Positions 15,701 to 21,740 of a stretch of 64,000 nucleotides of DNA are shown here, piece after piece; within the stretch, counting starts at the first letter, position 1, and each line of letters opens with the position of its first letter. The stretch comes from Neogemmobacter tilapiae (GTDB lineage: Bacteria; Pseudomonadota; Alphaproteobacteria; Rhodobacterales; Rhodobacteraceae). A program made the position numbers and the translations under genes. The stretch lies in assembly GCF_014652215.1 (NCBI RefSeq), contig NZ_BMYJ01000004.1, positions 1 to 64,000 on the forward strand. The letters are read 5' to 3'. The notes under the pieces were generated by a model, which saw only the letters and a list, made by a program, of their open reading frames with translations, did no database searches and had not been told where the DNA came from.

Positions 15701-16932
15701 AAGCCTTGGATGGCGCTGAAATCACGACGTTGGAAATCAGCGATCCGGATGCGGGCGACAGCTTTACCTTTGAGGTGGATGACGACCGGTTCGAGGTGGT
15801 GGAAGACGAGGGCGAATTCGTTCTGCGTTTGAAATCCGGCCAGGTGTTGGACTACGAAGCCGCGACCACGGTGACGGTTGAGGTGACGGTGACCGACAGC
15901 GGCGGGCTGAGCCGTTCCGAAGAAATCACCATCACCGTGAATGCGGTGAACGAAGCGCCGGGTAATGGCGATCCGCTGGCGGATTGGACCCCGGCGACGG
16001 TGGAGACGGGCCGTCGCTCGGCTGTGCTGTTCCCCGAGGCCGTGGTGGTGGATCCGGAAGGTGACACCCTGACCTATACGCTGGAAACCGGACCGTCGGC
16101 GGGCACCTTGCTGCTGAACGGTGTGGCGATCACGGTGGGTCAGGTGCTGACCGAGGCCGAGTTCCATGCCATGACCTATCAGACACCGGCAGAAGGCGAC
16201 TATTCAGCGCTGTTCACCGTGTCGGACGGCGAGAACGAGGTTGATCTAACCTTGGCGCTGGATGTGGGTGGGCCGGTTAGCGACGTCATTCTGGGCACCA
16301 TTGCAGGGGAAATCCTGGATGGTGGGGCCGGCAATGACAATGTGAAGGGCGGTCTTGGCCGCGATCAGTTGATCGGCGGGGACGGCGACGATTCGCTGTT
16401 TGGTGGCAAAGGCATCGACAGCTTGGAAGGCGAAAAAGGCGGCGATATGTTGGCCGGTCGTCGGGGTGGTGATCTGCTGCAAGGCGGTGATGGCGACGAT
16501 CTTATCTATGGTGGGGTCGGGGCCGATTTGCTGGAAGGCGGGCGCGGTAAGGACACGCTGCGTGGCGGTGATGAGGCCGACACGCTGGCGGGCGGCGGCG
16601 GCACGGATCGTCTGGTCGGTGGTGACGGGGCTGATGTCTTTGTCTTTGACATGATGGGCCTCGGCCATGCCGATACCATCGCGGACTTCCAAAGTGCGCG
16701 CGACTCGATCCATCTGTCACAGGCCACGTTTGCGGCCTTGGGTGGCACGGTGGGTGCTGGGGAGTTCCGTATTGGCAGTGCGGCGCAAGATGCGAACGAT
16801 CATCTGGTCTATGAGCAGAGCACCGGGCGGCTGTTCTATGATGCCGATGGTTCTGGCGCGGGCGACAAAAAGCTGATTGCGACCCTGGAAGCGGGCACCG
16901 TGCTGACGGCGGATCATTTCGACATGATCTGA
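12778..16932 (+). CDS. Giant secreted RTX protein with beta-helix and cadherin-like repeats
   Basis: A 1,384-residue, very acidic protein. ATG 12778 is chosen because AAAGGA lies six bases upstream; the open frame extends further upstream without a ribosome site. Residues about 1-290 form a parallel beta-helix of pectate-lyase type (repeated 'GNTV', 'NNVTIEGN' turns). About 290-580 is a first RTX calcium-binding block. About 650-720 is an Asp/Glu-rich linker, and about 720-1110 holds at least four cadherin-like domains that end in 'VNEAPTD'-type junctions ('DINDAP', 'DVNEAP', 'DVNEVP'). About 1115-1185 is another Ig-like unit, and the second RTX block runs to about 1290. The last 95 residues ('FVFDMMGLG', 'TIADFQS') match C-termini of type I secreted proteins. 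A surface or extracellular adhesin or polysaccharide-binding role is inferred. Confidence 0.8.
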   Translation: MATITVNTENPVSATNFHTIQAAVTAAAVNDTILVSPGTYNENVNITKSLTLLSTGGADATIINGSQGGATQGTITVGNNVNNVRIGDAGQGFTVNGIDGPNPGTTSAAIYLNGNHNNVTIEGNTVVAMGDAGLYGTGSNDNITVDGNTFSGQTFNGLAPSGGNPARSLVQLGSNGGTSDDIDFVNNTVSGTAGGGASGNYLVQIDADGSVISGNTFTGFTTGVNAQVRIQEDDTDVTGNTFSQSGSGAIGVEFNLSGGEDEGTVTENAYHYNEGNDTFTLVRGDDTVDGGDGTDTLQLSSGGGGTINLVDLESGYVFSNVTGFDTVLNIENVRGSSADDTIIGDGNDNVIYASGGTDVIDGRGGNDTFDTTATNSTVVVMLEFGTATNGVDATLEGIENVTTGNGADLVIGDDAANVLKTGGGNDVSNGRGGDDSMDGGSGNDRLFGEEGDDTITGGSGNDLQDGGEGDDLLMGGSGADEMVGGEGTDTVDYSASGNGVNVNLGTGVGSGGDAQGDSYSGVENVMGSAHSDTITGDEADNELSGGAGNDMLNGGEGDDTIDHGNGNDVIDGGDGDGDVVIFEGDWADYTITLNDGTYTITDGVYTDTVTGVEKFVFNGEEIDVSEDPYVIVTGEGPEVVSIVEDDEDTDDGYGEDDDAETIEVDEDAAEDTVVATVTADDSNLPMGDELTFELVDDMGDAYEGPFAITKTADGTAQITLTGALDFLTEDSYVLTVKITDTLGHETTQEVTINVLDINDAPTDIEFDDETPSIDENDDGAVVTVLAGVDQNPADTLSYSVDDTRFEVVLDGSDYVLKLKDGQTLDHETEGEVTVEVTVTDSKGETYSEDITITVDDVNEAPTDVEVSPEEPSVDENDDGATVATLAAVDPDDGDTFTYSVDDARFEVVIEGDSYVLKLKSGETLDFETETSVDVEVTVEDAGGLTYSETVTVNVDDVNEVPTDITFGNDTPAVDEALDGAEITTLEISDPDAGDSFTFEVDDDRFEVVEDEGEFVLRLKSGQVLDYEAATTVTVEVTVTDSGGLSRSEEITITVNAVNEAPGNGDPLADWTPATVETGRRSAVLFPEAVVVDPEGDTLTYTLETGPSAGTLLLNGVAITVGQVLTEAEFHAMTYQTPAEGDYSALFTVSDGENEVDLTLALDVGGPVSDVILGTIAGEILDGGAGNDNVKGGLGRDQLIGGDGDDSLFGGKGIDSLEGEKGGDMLAGRRGGDLLQGGDGDDLIYGGVGADLLEGGRGKDTLRGGDEADTLAGGGGTDRLVGGDGADVFVFDMMGLGHADTIADFQSARDSIHLSQATFAALGGTVGAGEFRIGSAAQDANDHLVYEQSTGRLFYDADGSGAGDKKLIATLEAGTVLTADHFDMI

Positions 16933-16952
16933 CGAAGGCGACACAGAAACGA

Positions 16953-16982
16953 AGGGCCGGGCAATTTGCCCGGCCCTTTTTA
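16953..16982. terminator. Intrinsic terminator after the giant RTX gene
   Basis: A 9-bp GC stem (GGGCCGGGC, loop AATTT, then its complement ending at 16976) is followed by TTTT. A-residues precede the stem only weakly, but the minus-strand tatA paralogue ends at 16980, so it may serve both strands. Confidence 0.85.
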
Positions 16983-17207
16983 TGTGAAGGCCGAACCGTG
17001 GTGATGCTCTTGTATCAGATCTTTTCGATCAACCTGGGCGGCTGTGGGGGTGAGGGCTTCTGCTTTTGCGCCCTCTTGAAGACCTTTTTTGAAGGCACGA
17101 ATGCCTATGCCGACCTCGCCCATCATGGACGAAACCTTGCCCCGGCCGAACAGGACAAGAACGACGGCGGCAATCAGCAAAAGTTGTGTGGGGCCCATCG
17201 GGTGCAT
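16980..17207 (-). CDS. TatA paralogue, probably degenerating copy
   Basis: 75 residues from ATG 17207: one N-terminal transmembrane helix ('TQLLLIAAVVLVLFG'), the FG-R-G-K hinge and the amphipathic helix 'MMGEVGIGIRAFKKGL', as in TatA, the pore-forming subunit of twin-arginine translocation. It is nearly identical to the second copy (17907-18107) over the first 40 residues but has a different tail. The ribosome-binding sequence GGAGAG of the other copy is altered here to a non-matching sequence, so expression is doubtful. No tatB or tatC is nearby. Confidence 0.65.
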   Translation of the reverse strand: MHPMGPTQLLLIAAVVLVLFGRGKVSSMMGEVGIGIRAFKKGLQEGAKAEALTPTAAQVDRKDLIQEHHHGSAFT

Positions 17208-17367
17208 GATCATTCTGCTGGTCGCGCGCTTGCGGCGATGGGCCTTTCTGGCAAAGGCACGGGGCTGGCGGAATGTGGGCGGCTTTCGTTGCCGACCGGA
17301 GATTGGCAATGTGTTGATCGAATGGAACCCCTAGCGGTTCTGTGATGGGCGTCTGGGGGCTGCGCGG
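17101..17367. repeat. Tandem duplication, decayed left unit
   Basis: Matches 18001-18363 at an offset of about 900 bp. It contains the tatA start region and a piece of the HAD gene, with a deletion of about 95 bp near 17305 relative to the right unit. Confidence 0.85.
17305..17367 (+). pseudogene. Fragment of HAD hydrolase gene
   Basis: Encodes 'GNVLIEWNP' as in the intact HAD gene at 18247-18894, then hits a TAG where the intact gene has GAG (Glu). Homology stops at 17367. It is a by-product of the tandem duplication. Confidence 0.85.
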
Positions 17368-17409
17368 AAAGGTTGTCTGTGTCTCGACGCAAGGAACCCG
17401 GCGCGGGCT

Positions 17410-17715
17410 TTAGTTGGCCAGTTGTGACGCTGTCCGTGCTGGCCGGAATTCGGTGATGGTGTATTGCGCCAAACCGTGTTGTTTGAAGGGATCGGCTTCC
17501 AATAGGCTTTCCAGCACCGTGCGGCTTTTGGCGGTGGCGATGATCACGCCGCCGGTTCGGGGAACCTTGGCCCCCGACGCAATAAAGCAGCCCGATGCGT
17601 AATGTTCTTCAAGAAAATCCAGATGCGGTTTGATCTGTGGTTCGACCTGATCCAGAGGCACCAGATAGTGAAGGTCGACGACGAACAAATTCTGTCCGGG
17701 CGGGATGAGAGGCAT
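17410..17715 (-). CDS. YciI-family protein
   Basis: 101 residues from ATG 17715; an in-frame upstream ATG at 17784 would add 23 residues. It has the ferredoxin-like YCII fold pattern: 'FVVDLHYLVPLDQV', 'HLDFLEEHYASGCFIASGAK' with the conserved His and the 'G.....SGAK' strand, and 'LEADPFKQHGLAQYTITEF'. Family members bind small molecules or act as peroxide-type enzymes, and no certain function can be given. It is located between the two units of the tatA duplication. Confidence 0.8.
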   Translation of the reverse strand: MPLIPPGQNLFVVDLHYLVPLDQVEPQIKPHLDFLEEHYASGCFIASGAKVPRTGGVIIATAKSRTVLESLLEADPFKQHGLAQYTITEFRPARTASQLAN

Positions 17716-17906
17716 GGGATCTCGGATCTTTTGGCTTGGGTCATTTGCGCCGCCTTGGTTGCACCGAAGGGGTTGAATGTCCACTGGGCGCAGATAGTCC
17801 GCCTGGGGGCTTGAAACTGTCGAACGGGTTTGGCGGCGCTGGACTGCACGGCCTGTTCAGCCACTGTTGCTGTCAAAGCCCATCCGGTGCCTGGTCGGGG
17901 GTGGCC

Positions 17907-18107
17907 TTAGACTTTCTCTTTCTCGATCGCCAAGGTTGCGGGCTGTTCCGGGGTGCGGGTTTCCTCGCCGCCTTCCTTGATGCCCTTTTTGAAGGCGCTT
18001 ATGCCTTTGCCGACCTCGCCCATCATGGACGAAACCTTGCCCCGGCCGAACAGGACAAGGACGACGGCGGCAATCAGCAAAAGTTGTGTGGGGCCCATCG
18101 GGTGCAT
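17907..18107 (-). CDS. TatA/E-family twin-arginine translocase protein
   Basis: A 66-residue protein with one transmembrane helix, the 'FGRGKVSSMMGEVGKGI' hinge/amphipathic region and a short charged tail, as in TatA/TatE. GGAGAG lies six bases before the ATG. It stands apart from tatB and tatC and is divergent from the HAD gene. The canonical Rhodobacteraceae tatA usually sits with tatB and tatC, so this is probably an extra copy. It could supplement the translocation pore. Confidence 0.8.
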   Translation of the reverse strand: MHPMGPTQLLLIAAVVLVLFGRGKVSSMMGEVGKGISAFKKGIKEGGEETRTPEQPATLAIEKEKV

Positions 18108-18363
18108 GATCTTCTCTCCTGGCGCCGTGCCTTACGGCGATGGGCCTTTCTAGCAAAGGCGCGGGGCTGGTGGAATGTGGGCGGCTTTCGTTGCTGACAG
18201 GAGATTGGCGGTTGGGGGCTTGCGTGTCGGTGGCCGTGGCGCGCTAATGCGGAAAATGCAGGAGGCGGGATTGGCAGTTCAGGCAGTGGTTTTCGACATC
18301 GGCAATGTGTTGATCGAATGGAACCCCGAGCGGTTCTATGACGGGCGTCTGGGGGCGGCGCGG
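18001..18363. repeat. Tandem duplication, intact right unit
   Basis: Right unit of the duplication with 17101-17367. It spans the N-terminal half of tatA, the divergent promoter region and the first part of the HAD gene. Confidence 0.85.
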
Positions 18364-18894
18364 CGGCAAGAAATGTTTCAGGCGGTCGATCTTCATGGGA
18401 TGAACGAGCTGGTCGATGCGGGCGGGCCGTTTCGGGAAACCATCTATGGCTGGGCAGAACGCTATCCGGCATGGCGCGAGGAAATTCGTTGGTGGTTTGA
18501 CCATTGGATCGAGATGGCGAGCCCGCGGATTGAAGGGTCGATCCATCTGCTGCGGGCCTTGCGGGCCAAGGGGGTGCCGGTGTTCGCGCTGACGAATTTC
18601 GGGACGGACAGCTTTGCCTATGCGCAGACGCAGTATGATTTTCTGGGGGAGTTTGACCGGGCCTATGTGTCGGGGCGGATGAAGCTGACAAAGCCGGACC
18701 CGGCGATTTATGCGGCGGTGGAGGCGGATTGTGGGGTTCCGCCCGAGGCGTTGTTGTTCGCGGATGACCGGGCCGACAACATCGCGGCGGCAGCGGCGCG
18801 GGGTTGGCAGACGCATTTGTTCCGCGATTGGCAGGGCTGGGCCGGGCGGCTGGTGGCGGAAGGGTTGCTTTCGCGGGATGAGGCGGGTTTGTGA
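18247..18894 (+). CDS. HAD-superfamily hydrolase (subfamily IA)
   Basis: 215 residues from ATG 18247. TTG 18271 is an attractive alternative start since AGGAGG lies five bases before it and the catalytic strand begins right after. Motif I is 'VFDIGNVL', with the first Asp as nucleophile and Asn rather than Asp/Thr at the usual second position. Motif II is 'ALTNFG', motif III Lys in 'LTKPDPAIY' and motif IV 'LFADDRADN'. These enzymes are phosphatases or dehalogenases; the Asn-Val motif is common in YihX-like sugar phosphatases. It overlaps the next gene by one base. Confidence 0.85.
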   Translation: MRKMQEAGLAVQAVVFDIGNVLIEWNPERFYDGRLGAARRQEMFQAVDLHGMNELVDAGGPFRETIYGWAERYPAWREEIRWWFDHWIEMASPRIEGSIHLLRALRAKGVPVFALTNFGTDSFAYAQTQYDFLGEFDRAYVSGRMKLTKPDPAIYAAVEADCGVPPEALLFADDRADNIAAAAARGWQTHLFRDWQGWAGRLVAEGLLSRDEAGL

Positions 18895-19793
18895 TGCGGA
18901 TCATCGGTTCTGAGGTTGAGGCGCATTTGTCCTGGGCGGGGCTGATGGATGCGCTGGAGGCAGGGCATCACCTGCCACGGGCCGAGATCAAGGACATGTT
19001 CCTGTATCGGGGGAAGGACACTTTGCTGGTGCGGGCGGCCTGGATTGATGGGCTGGGGCAGTTGGTGAAGGGGGCGACGGTGTTTCCGGGGAACGGGGCG
19101 CGGGGCCTGCCTGCGGTGAACGGGGGGGCGCTGCTGTATGACGATCAGACGGGGGAATTGCGGGCGGTGATTGATTTTCACCTGCTGACGAAATGGAAGA
19201 CGGCGGGGGACAGTCTGCTGGCAGCGCGGCATCTGGCGCGAAGGGACAGTCGGCGGATTTTGCTGGTGGGGGCGGGGACGGTGGCGCGGTCGATGCGGGC
19301 GGCCTATGCGAGCCTGTTTCCGGACGCGCAGTTCAGTGTCTGGGCGCGGAATGTGGAGAGCGCGCGGGGAATGGATGCGGAGGTGGTGGCGGATCTGGAA
19401 GCGGGGGTGAGGGCGGCGGATGTGATCTGCACGGCGACGATGGCGACGGCGCCCCTGATCAAGGGGGAATGGTTGCAGGCGGGGCAGCATTTGGATCTGA
19501 TCGGGGCCTATCGGCCGGATATGCGGGAGGTGGACGATCTGGCGTTGAAGCGGGCGAGCCTGTTTGTGGACAGCCGGGCGACGACGCTGGGGCATATCGG
19601 GGAATTGAAGGATCCCTTGGCGCGGGGGGTGATTGCGGAAAGCGATGTACGGGCCGATTATTATGATCTGGCGGCGGGGCTTTACCGGCGGTCGTCGGAC
19701 GCAGAAATCACCATCGCGAAGAACGGCGGTGGGGCGCATCTGGATTTGATGACGGCAGGGTATATTCTGGGGGCGGCGGGTAGGGCGGGTTGA
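18894..19793 (+). CDS. Ornithine cyclodeaminase/mu-crystallin family protein
   Basis: 299 residues from ATG 18894, which overlaps the HAD stop (TGATG). It has the family pattern: an N-terminal substrate domain with 'KGATVFPGN', then a Rossmann NAD-binding domain with 'ILLVGAGTVARSMRAAY' (about 120-136) and 'ADVICTATMATAPLI'. Members are NAD-dependent amino-acid cyclodeaminases or imine reductases. The sequence does not decide between ornithine cyclodeaminase and related dehydrogenases. Confidence 0.8.
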   Translation: MRIIGSEVEAHLSWAGLMDALEAGHHLPRAEIKDMFLYRGKDTLLVRAAWIDGLGQLVKGATVFPGNGARGLPAVNGGALLYDDQTGELRAVIDFHLLTKWKTAGDSLLAARHLARRDSRRILLVGAGTVARSMRAAYASLFPDAQFSVWARNVESARGMDAEVVADLEAGVRAADVICTATMATAPLIKGEWLQAGQHLDLIGAYRPDMREVDDLALKRASLFVDSRATTLGHIGELKDPLARGVIAESDVRADYYDLAAGLYRRSSDAEITIAKNGGGAHLDLMTAGYILGAAGRAG

Positions 19794-19802
19794 ACCCGCC
19801 CT
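19782..19802. terminator. Palindrome at the end of the ornithine cyclodeaminase-family gene
   Basis: AGGGCGGGTT-G-AACCCGCCCT is a near-perfect palindrome overlapping the stop codon and followed by TTTAA. It lies between convergent genes, so it could terminate both. Confidence 0.6.
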
Positions 19803-19809
19803 TTAAGCG

Positions 19810-20151
19810 TCAGAAATCAAAGATATCGCCAAGCCAGCTTTCGCGGCGTTTCTTATAGGGTTTGCCGCCGCGGTAGTGGTCGTCATCGTCGTCATAATCG
19901 CGGCGGCGGCGATCTTCTTCGCGCCGTTGTGGGGCATAGGGGTCTTGCGGCGGCTGTTGATAAACCGGGGCACTGGGCGGGGCGGGGGGGGCTGCGGGCA
20001 CCGGCGCGATGGTGGGGCCACCGGCGCGTTCCAGGATCTTGTCCAACTCGCCCCGGTCCAGCCAGACGCCACGGCATTTGGGGCAATAGTCGATCTCGAC
20101 CCCGTTGCGTTCGGTCATCACCAGTGTTTCGTTGTCGACAGGACAGCGCAT
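19810..20151 (-). CDS. TFIIB-type zinc-ribbon protein
   Basis: 113 residues. An N-terminal zf-TFIIB ribbon uses Cys3, Cys23 and Cys26 ('MRCPVDN', 'YCPKCRGVWLDRGEL'), followed by a Pro/Ala-rich linker and a strongly charged tail with runs of Arg and Asp, ending 'WLGDIFDF'. Proteins with this layout are widespread in alphaproteobacteria and of unknown function. Confidence 0.8.
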   Translation of the reverse strand: MRCPVDNETLVMTERNGVEIDYCPKCRGVWLDRGELDKILERAGGPTIAPVPAAPPAPPSAPVYQQPPQDPYAPQRREEDRRRRDYDDDDDHYRGGKPYKKRRESWLGDIFDF

Positions 20152-20263
20152 CAGATCCTCCAGATTGCGTTTCGTTGCAGATGGGGTTTGGGGCGGGGGG
20201 CTGCAAGCGGGCGCGCGGAATTTCGCTTGCCCTTTGCCGCCCGCCCCGCCAGATTGCGGGCAA

Positions 20264-20356
20264 GCCGTGGCGATGGCGTCGCCACAGGGGGGAACCCCGA
20301 TGCCTGCGGGAAACCGCTTTCGTCCTGCACGCCGGGATCTTTCGGGGTCCGGCGTG
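20264..20356 (+). ncRNA. Highly structured leader upstream of creatinase (candidate regulatory RNA)
   Basis: Four consecutive hairpins can be drawn: GTGGCGA/TCGCCAC (20267-20285), GGGG-GGAA-CCCC (20287-20298), GCGG-GAAA-CCGC (20306-20317) and ACGCCGG/CCGGCGT (20329-20355). Two carry GNRA tetraloops. This density in the 5' region of a single gene suggests a structured leader. No known riboswitch class is recognised, and GC-rich DNA forms hairpins readily. Confidence 0.35.
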
Positions 20357-20380
20357 GCCCCATTTCTGAGGGGTCTGACG

Positions 20381-21586
20381 ATGAACCGTCCTGAACAATA
20401 CCGCTTTCACAACGGCGAAAAGGCCGCCTTGCCCTTTGCGGCCGAGGAATATGAGGACCGGTTGGCCGGTCTGCGCGACATTCTGGAGATGCACAGTCTG
20501 GATGCCATCGTGCTGACCTCGATGCACAATGTCGCCTATTATTCGGGGTTTCTGTATTGTTCGTTCGGGCGGCCCTATGCCTGTGTGGTGACACCCACCG
20601 AATGTGTGACGGTCAGCGCGGGGATTGATGCGGGGCAGCCTTGGCGGCGGTCTTTTGCGGACAACGTGACCTATACCGACTGGACGCGCGACAATTTCTG
20701 GCGGGTTGTGGCGGGGATCGTGGGGACGGGCCGTGCCGTGGGGGTGGAGGCGGACCATCTGACGATGGTGCAGGCCGAAAAGTTCAGCCATTTTCTGAAG
20801 CCCAAGCGCGGCATGGATATTGCGCCCGCGACGATGCAGCAGCGGATGATCAAATCCGAGGCGGAGATCGCGTTGATCAAGGCGGGGGCGGCGGTGGCGG
20901 ATGTGGGGGGCTATGCCATCCGCGAGGTGATCCGCGAGGGCATCCGCGAGATTGACGTGGCGATGGCGGGGCGGGACGCGATGGAGGCGGAGATTGCGAA
21001 ACGTTTCCCCGATGCGGAATACCGCGACACCTGGGTCTGGTTTCAGTCGGGGATCAACACGGATGGGGCGCATAATCCGGTGACGGGGCGGAAGCTGAAA
21101 CGGGGGGATATTCTGTCGCTGAACTGCTTTCCGATGATCAGCGGTTATTACACGGCGCTGGAACGGACGCTGTTCGTGGGCGAAGTGGACGCAGCGAGCC
21201 TGAAGATCTGGGAGGCGAATGTGGCGGCGCATGAGTTCGGCATGGGTCTACTTCGGTCGGGCAATTCCTGTTCGGACATCACGGCCCAGATCAACGGGTT
21301 TCTGGCCGAACGCGACCTGCTGCAATATCGGACTTTTGGCTATGGGCATTCCTTTGGCCTGCTGTCGCATTTCTATGGGCGTGAGGCGGGGCTGGAGCTG
21401 CGGGAAGACATCGACACGGTGCTGGAGCCGGGAATGGTGATCAGCATGGAGCCGATGCTGACCATCCCACACGGCCAGCCAGGGGCGGGGGGCTATCGCG
21501 AGCATGATATTCTGGTGATTGGCGAGGATGGGGCCGAGGATATCACGACATATCCCTATGGGCCGGGATTCAATATCGTCGGTTGA
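20381..21586 (+). CDS. Creatinase (creatine amidinohydrolase), M24 fold
   Basis: 401 residues, starting at ATG 20381 with GAGGGG eight bases before it. Creatinase hydrolyses creatine to sarcosine and urea in the cytoplasm. The length and pita-bread fold fit the family: an N-terminal creatinase domain ('VAYYSGFLYCSFGRPYACVV') and a C-terminal M24 domain with 'SGINTDGAHNPVTG', 'YGHSFGLLSHFYGRE' and 'GMVISMEPML'. The metal ligands of M24 peptidases are partly missing, as expected for creatinase. Genes for sarcosine use are not adjacent. A structured leader precedes it. Confidence 0.85.
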   Translation: MNRPEQYRFHNGEKAALPFAAEEYEDRLAGLRDILEMHSLDAIVLTSMHNVAYYSGFLYCSFGRPYACVVTPTECVTVSAGIDAGQPWRRSFADNVTYTDWTRDNFWRVVAGIVGTGRAVGVEADHLTMVQAEKFSHFLKPKRGMDIAPATMQQRMIKSEAEIALIKAGAAVADVGGYAIREVIREGIREIDVAMAGRDAMEAEIAKRFPDAEYRDTWVWFQSGINTDGAHNPVTGRKLKRGDILSLNCFPMISGYYTALERTLFVGEVDAASLKIWEANVAAHEFGMGLLRSGNSCSDITAQINGFLAERDLLQYRTFGYGHSFGLLSHFYGREAGLELREDIDTVLEPGMVISMEPMLTIPHGQPGAGGYREHDILVIGEDGAEDITTYPYGPGFNIVG

Positions 21587-21594
21587 GGCAAAAG

Positions 21595-21646
21595 CCGGGG
21601 GGCAGCCGCCCCCCGGACCCCCCGAGGTATCTTTGGCAAGATGAAT
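21595..21646. repeat. GC hairpin followed by Rhodobacteraceae-type intergenic motif
   Basis: CCGGGGGGC-agcc-GCCCCCCGG is a perfect hairpin nine bases after the creatinase stop. It is followed by the sequence CCCCCCGAGGTATCTTTGGC and AAGATGAA, a motif I know to recur at gene ends in Rhodobacteraceae genomes. It probably acts in termination or RNA stability. Confidence 0.6.
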
Positions 21647-21657
21647 AGGGGCCGTGG

Positions 21658-21686
21658 CTGTCACCCATTCGTCACGCCGCTGTCAC
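21658..21686 (+). promoter_or_regulatory. Putative Pho box (three direct repeats)
   Basis: CTGTCAC (21658-21664), TCGTCAC (21669-21675) and CTGTCAC (21680-21686) are spaced exactly 11 bp apart, the arrangement bound by PhoB. They precede a phytase-type exported protein, which suits phosphate-starvation control. Confidence 0.7.
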
Positions 21687-21740
21687 GCCGATGAAACCAA
21701 AAGCGCGCAGGTGATCCTGAAATTCGTTCAGGAGACGACG

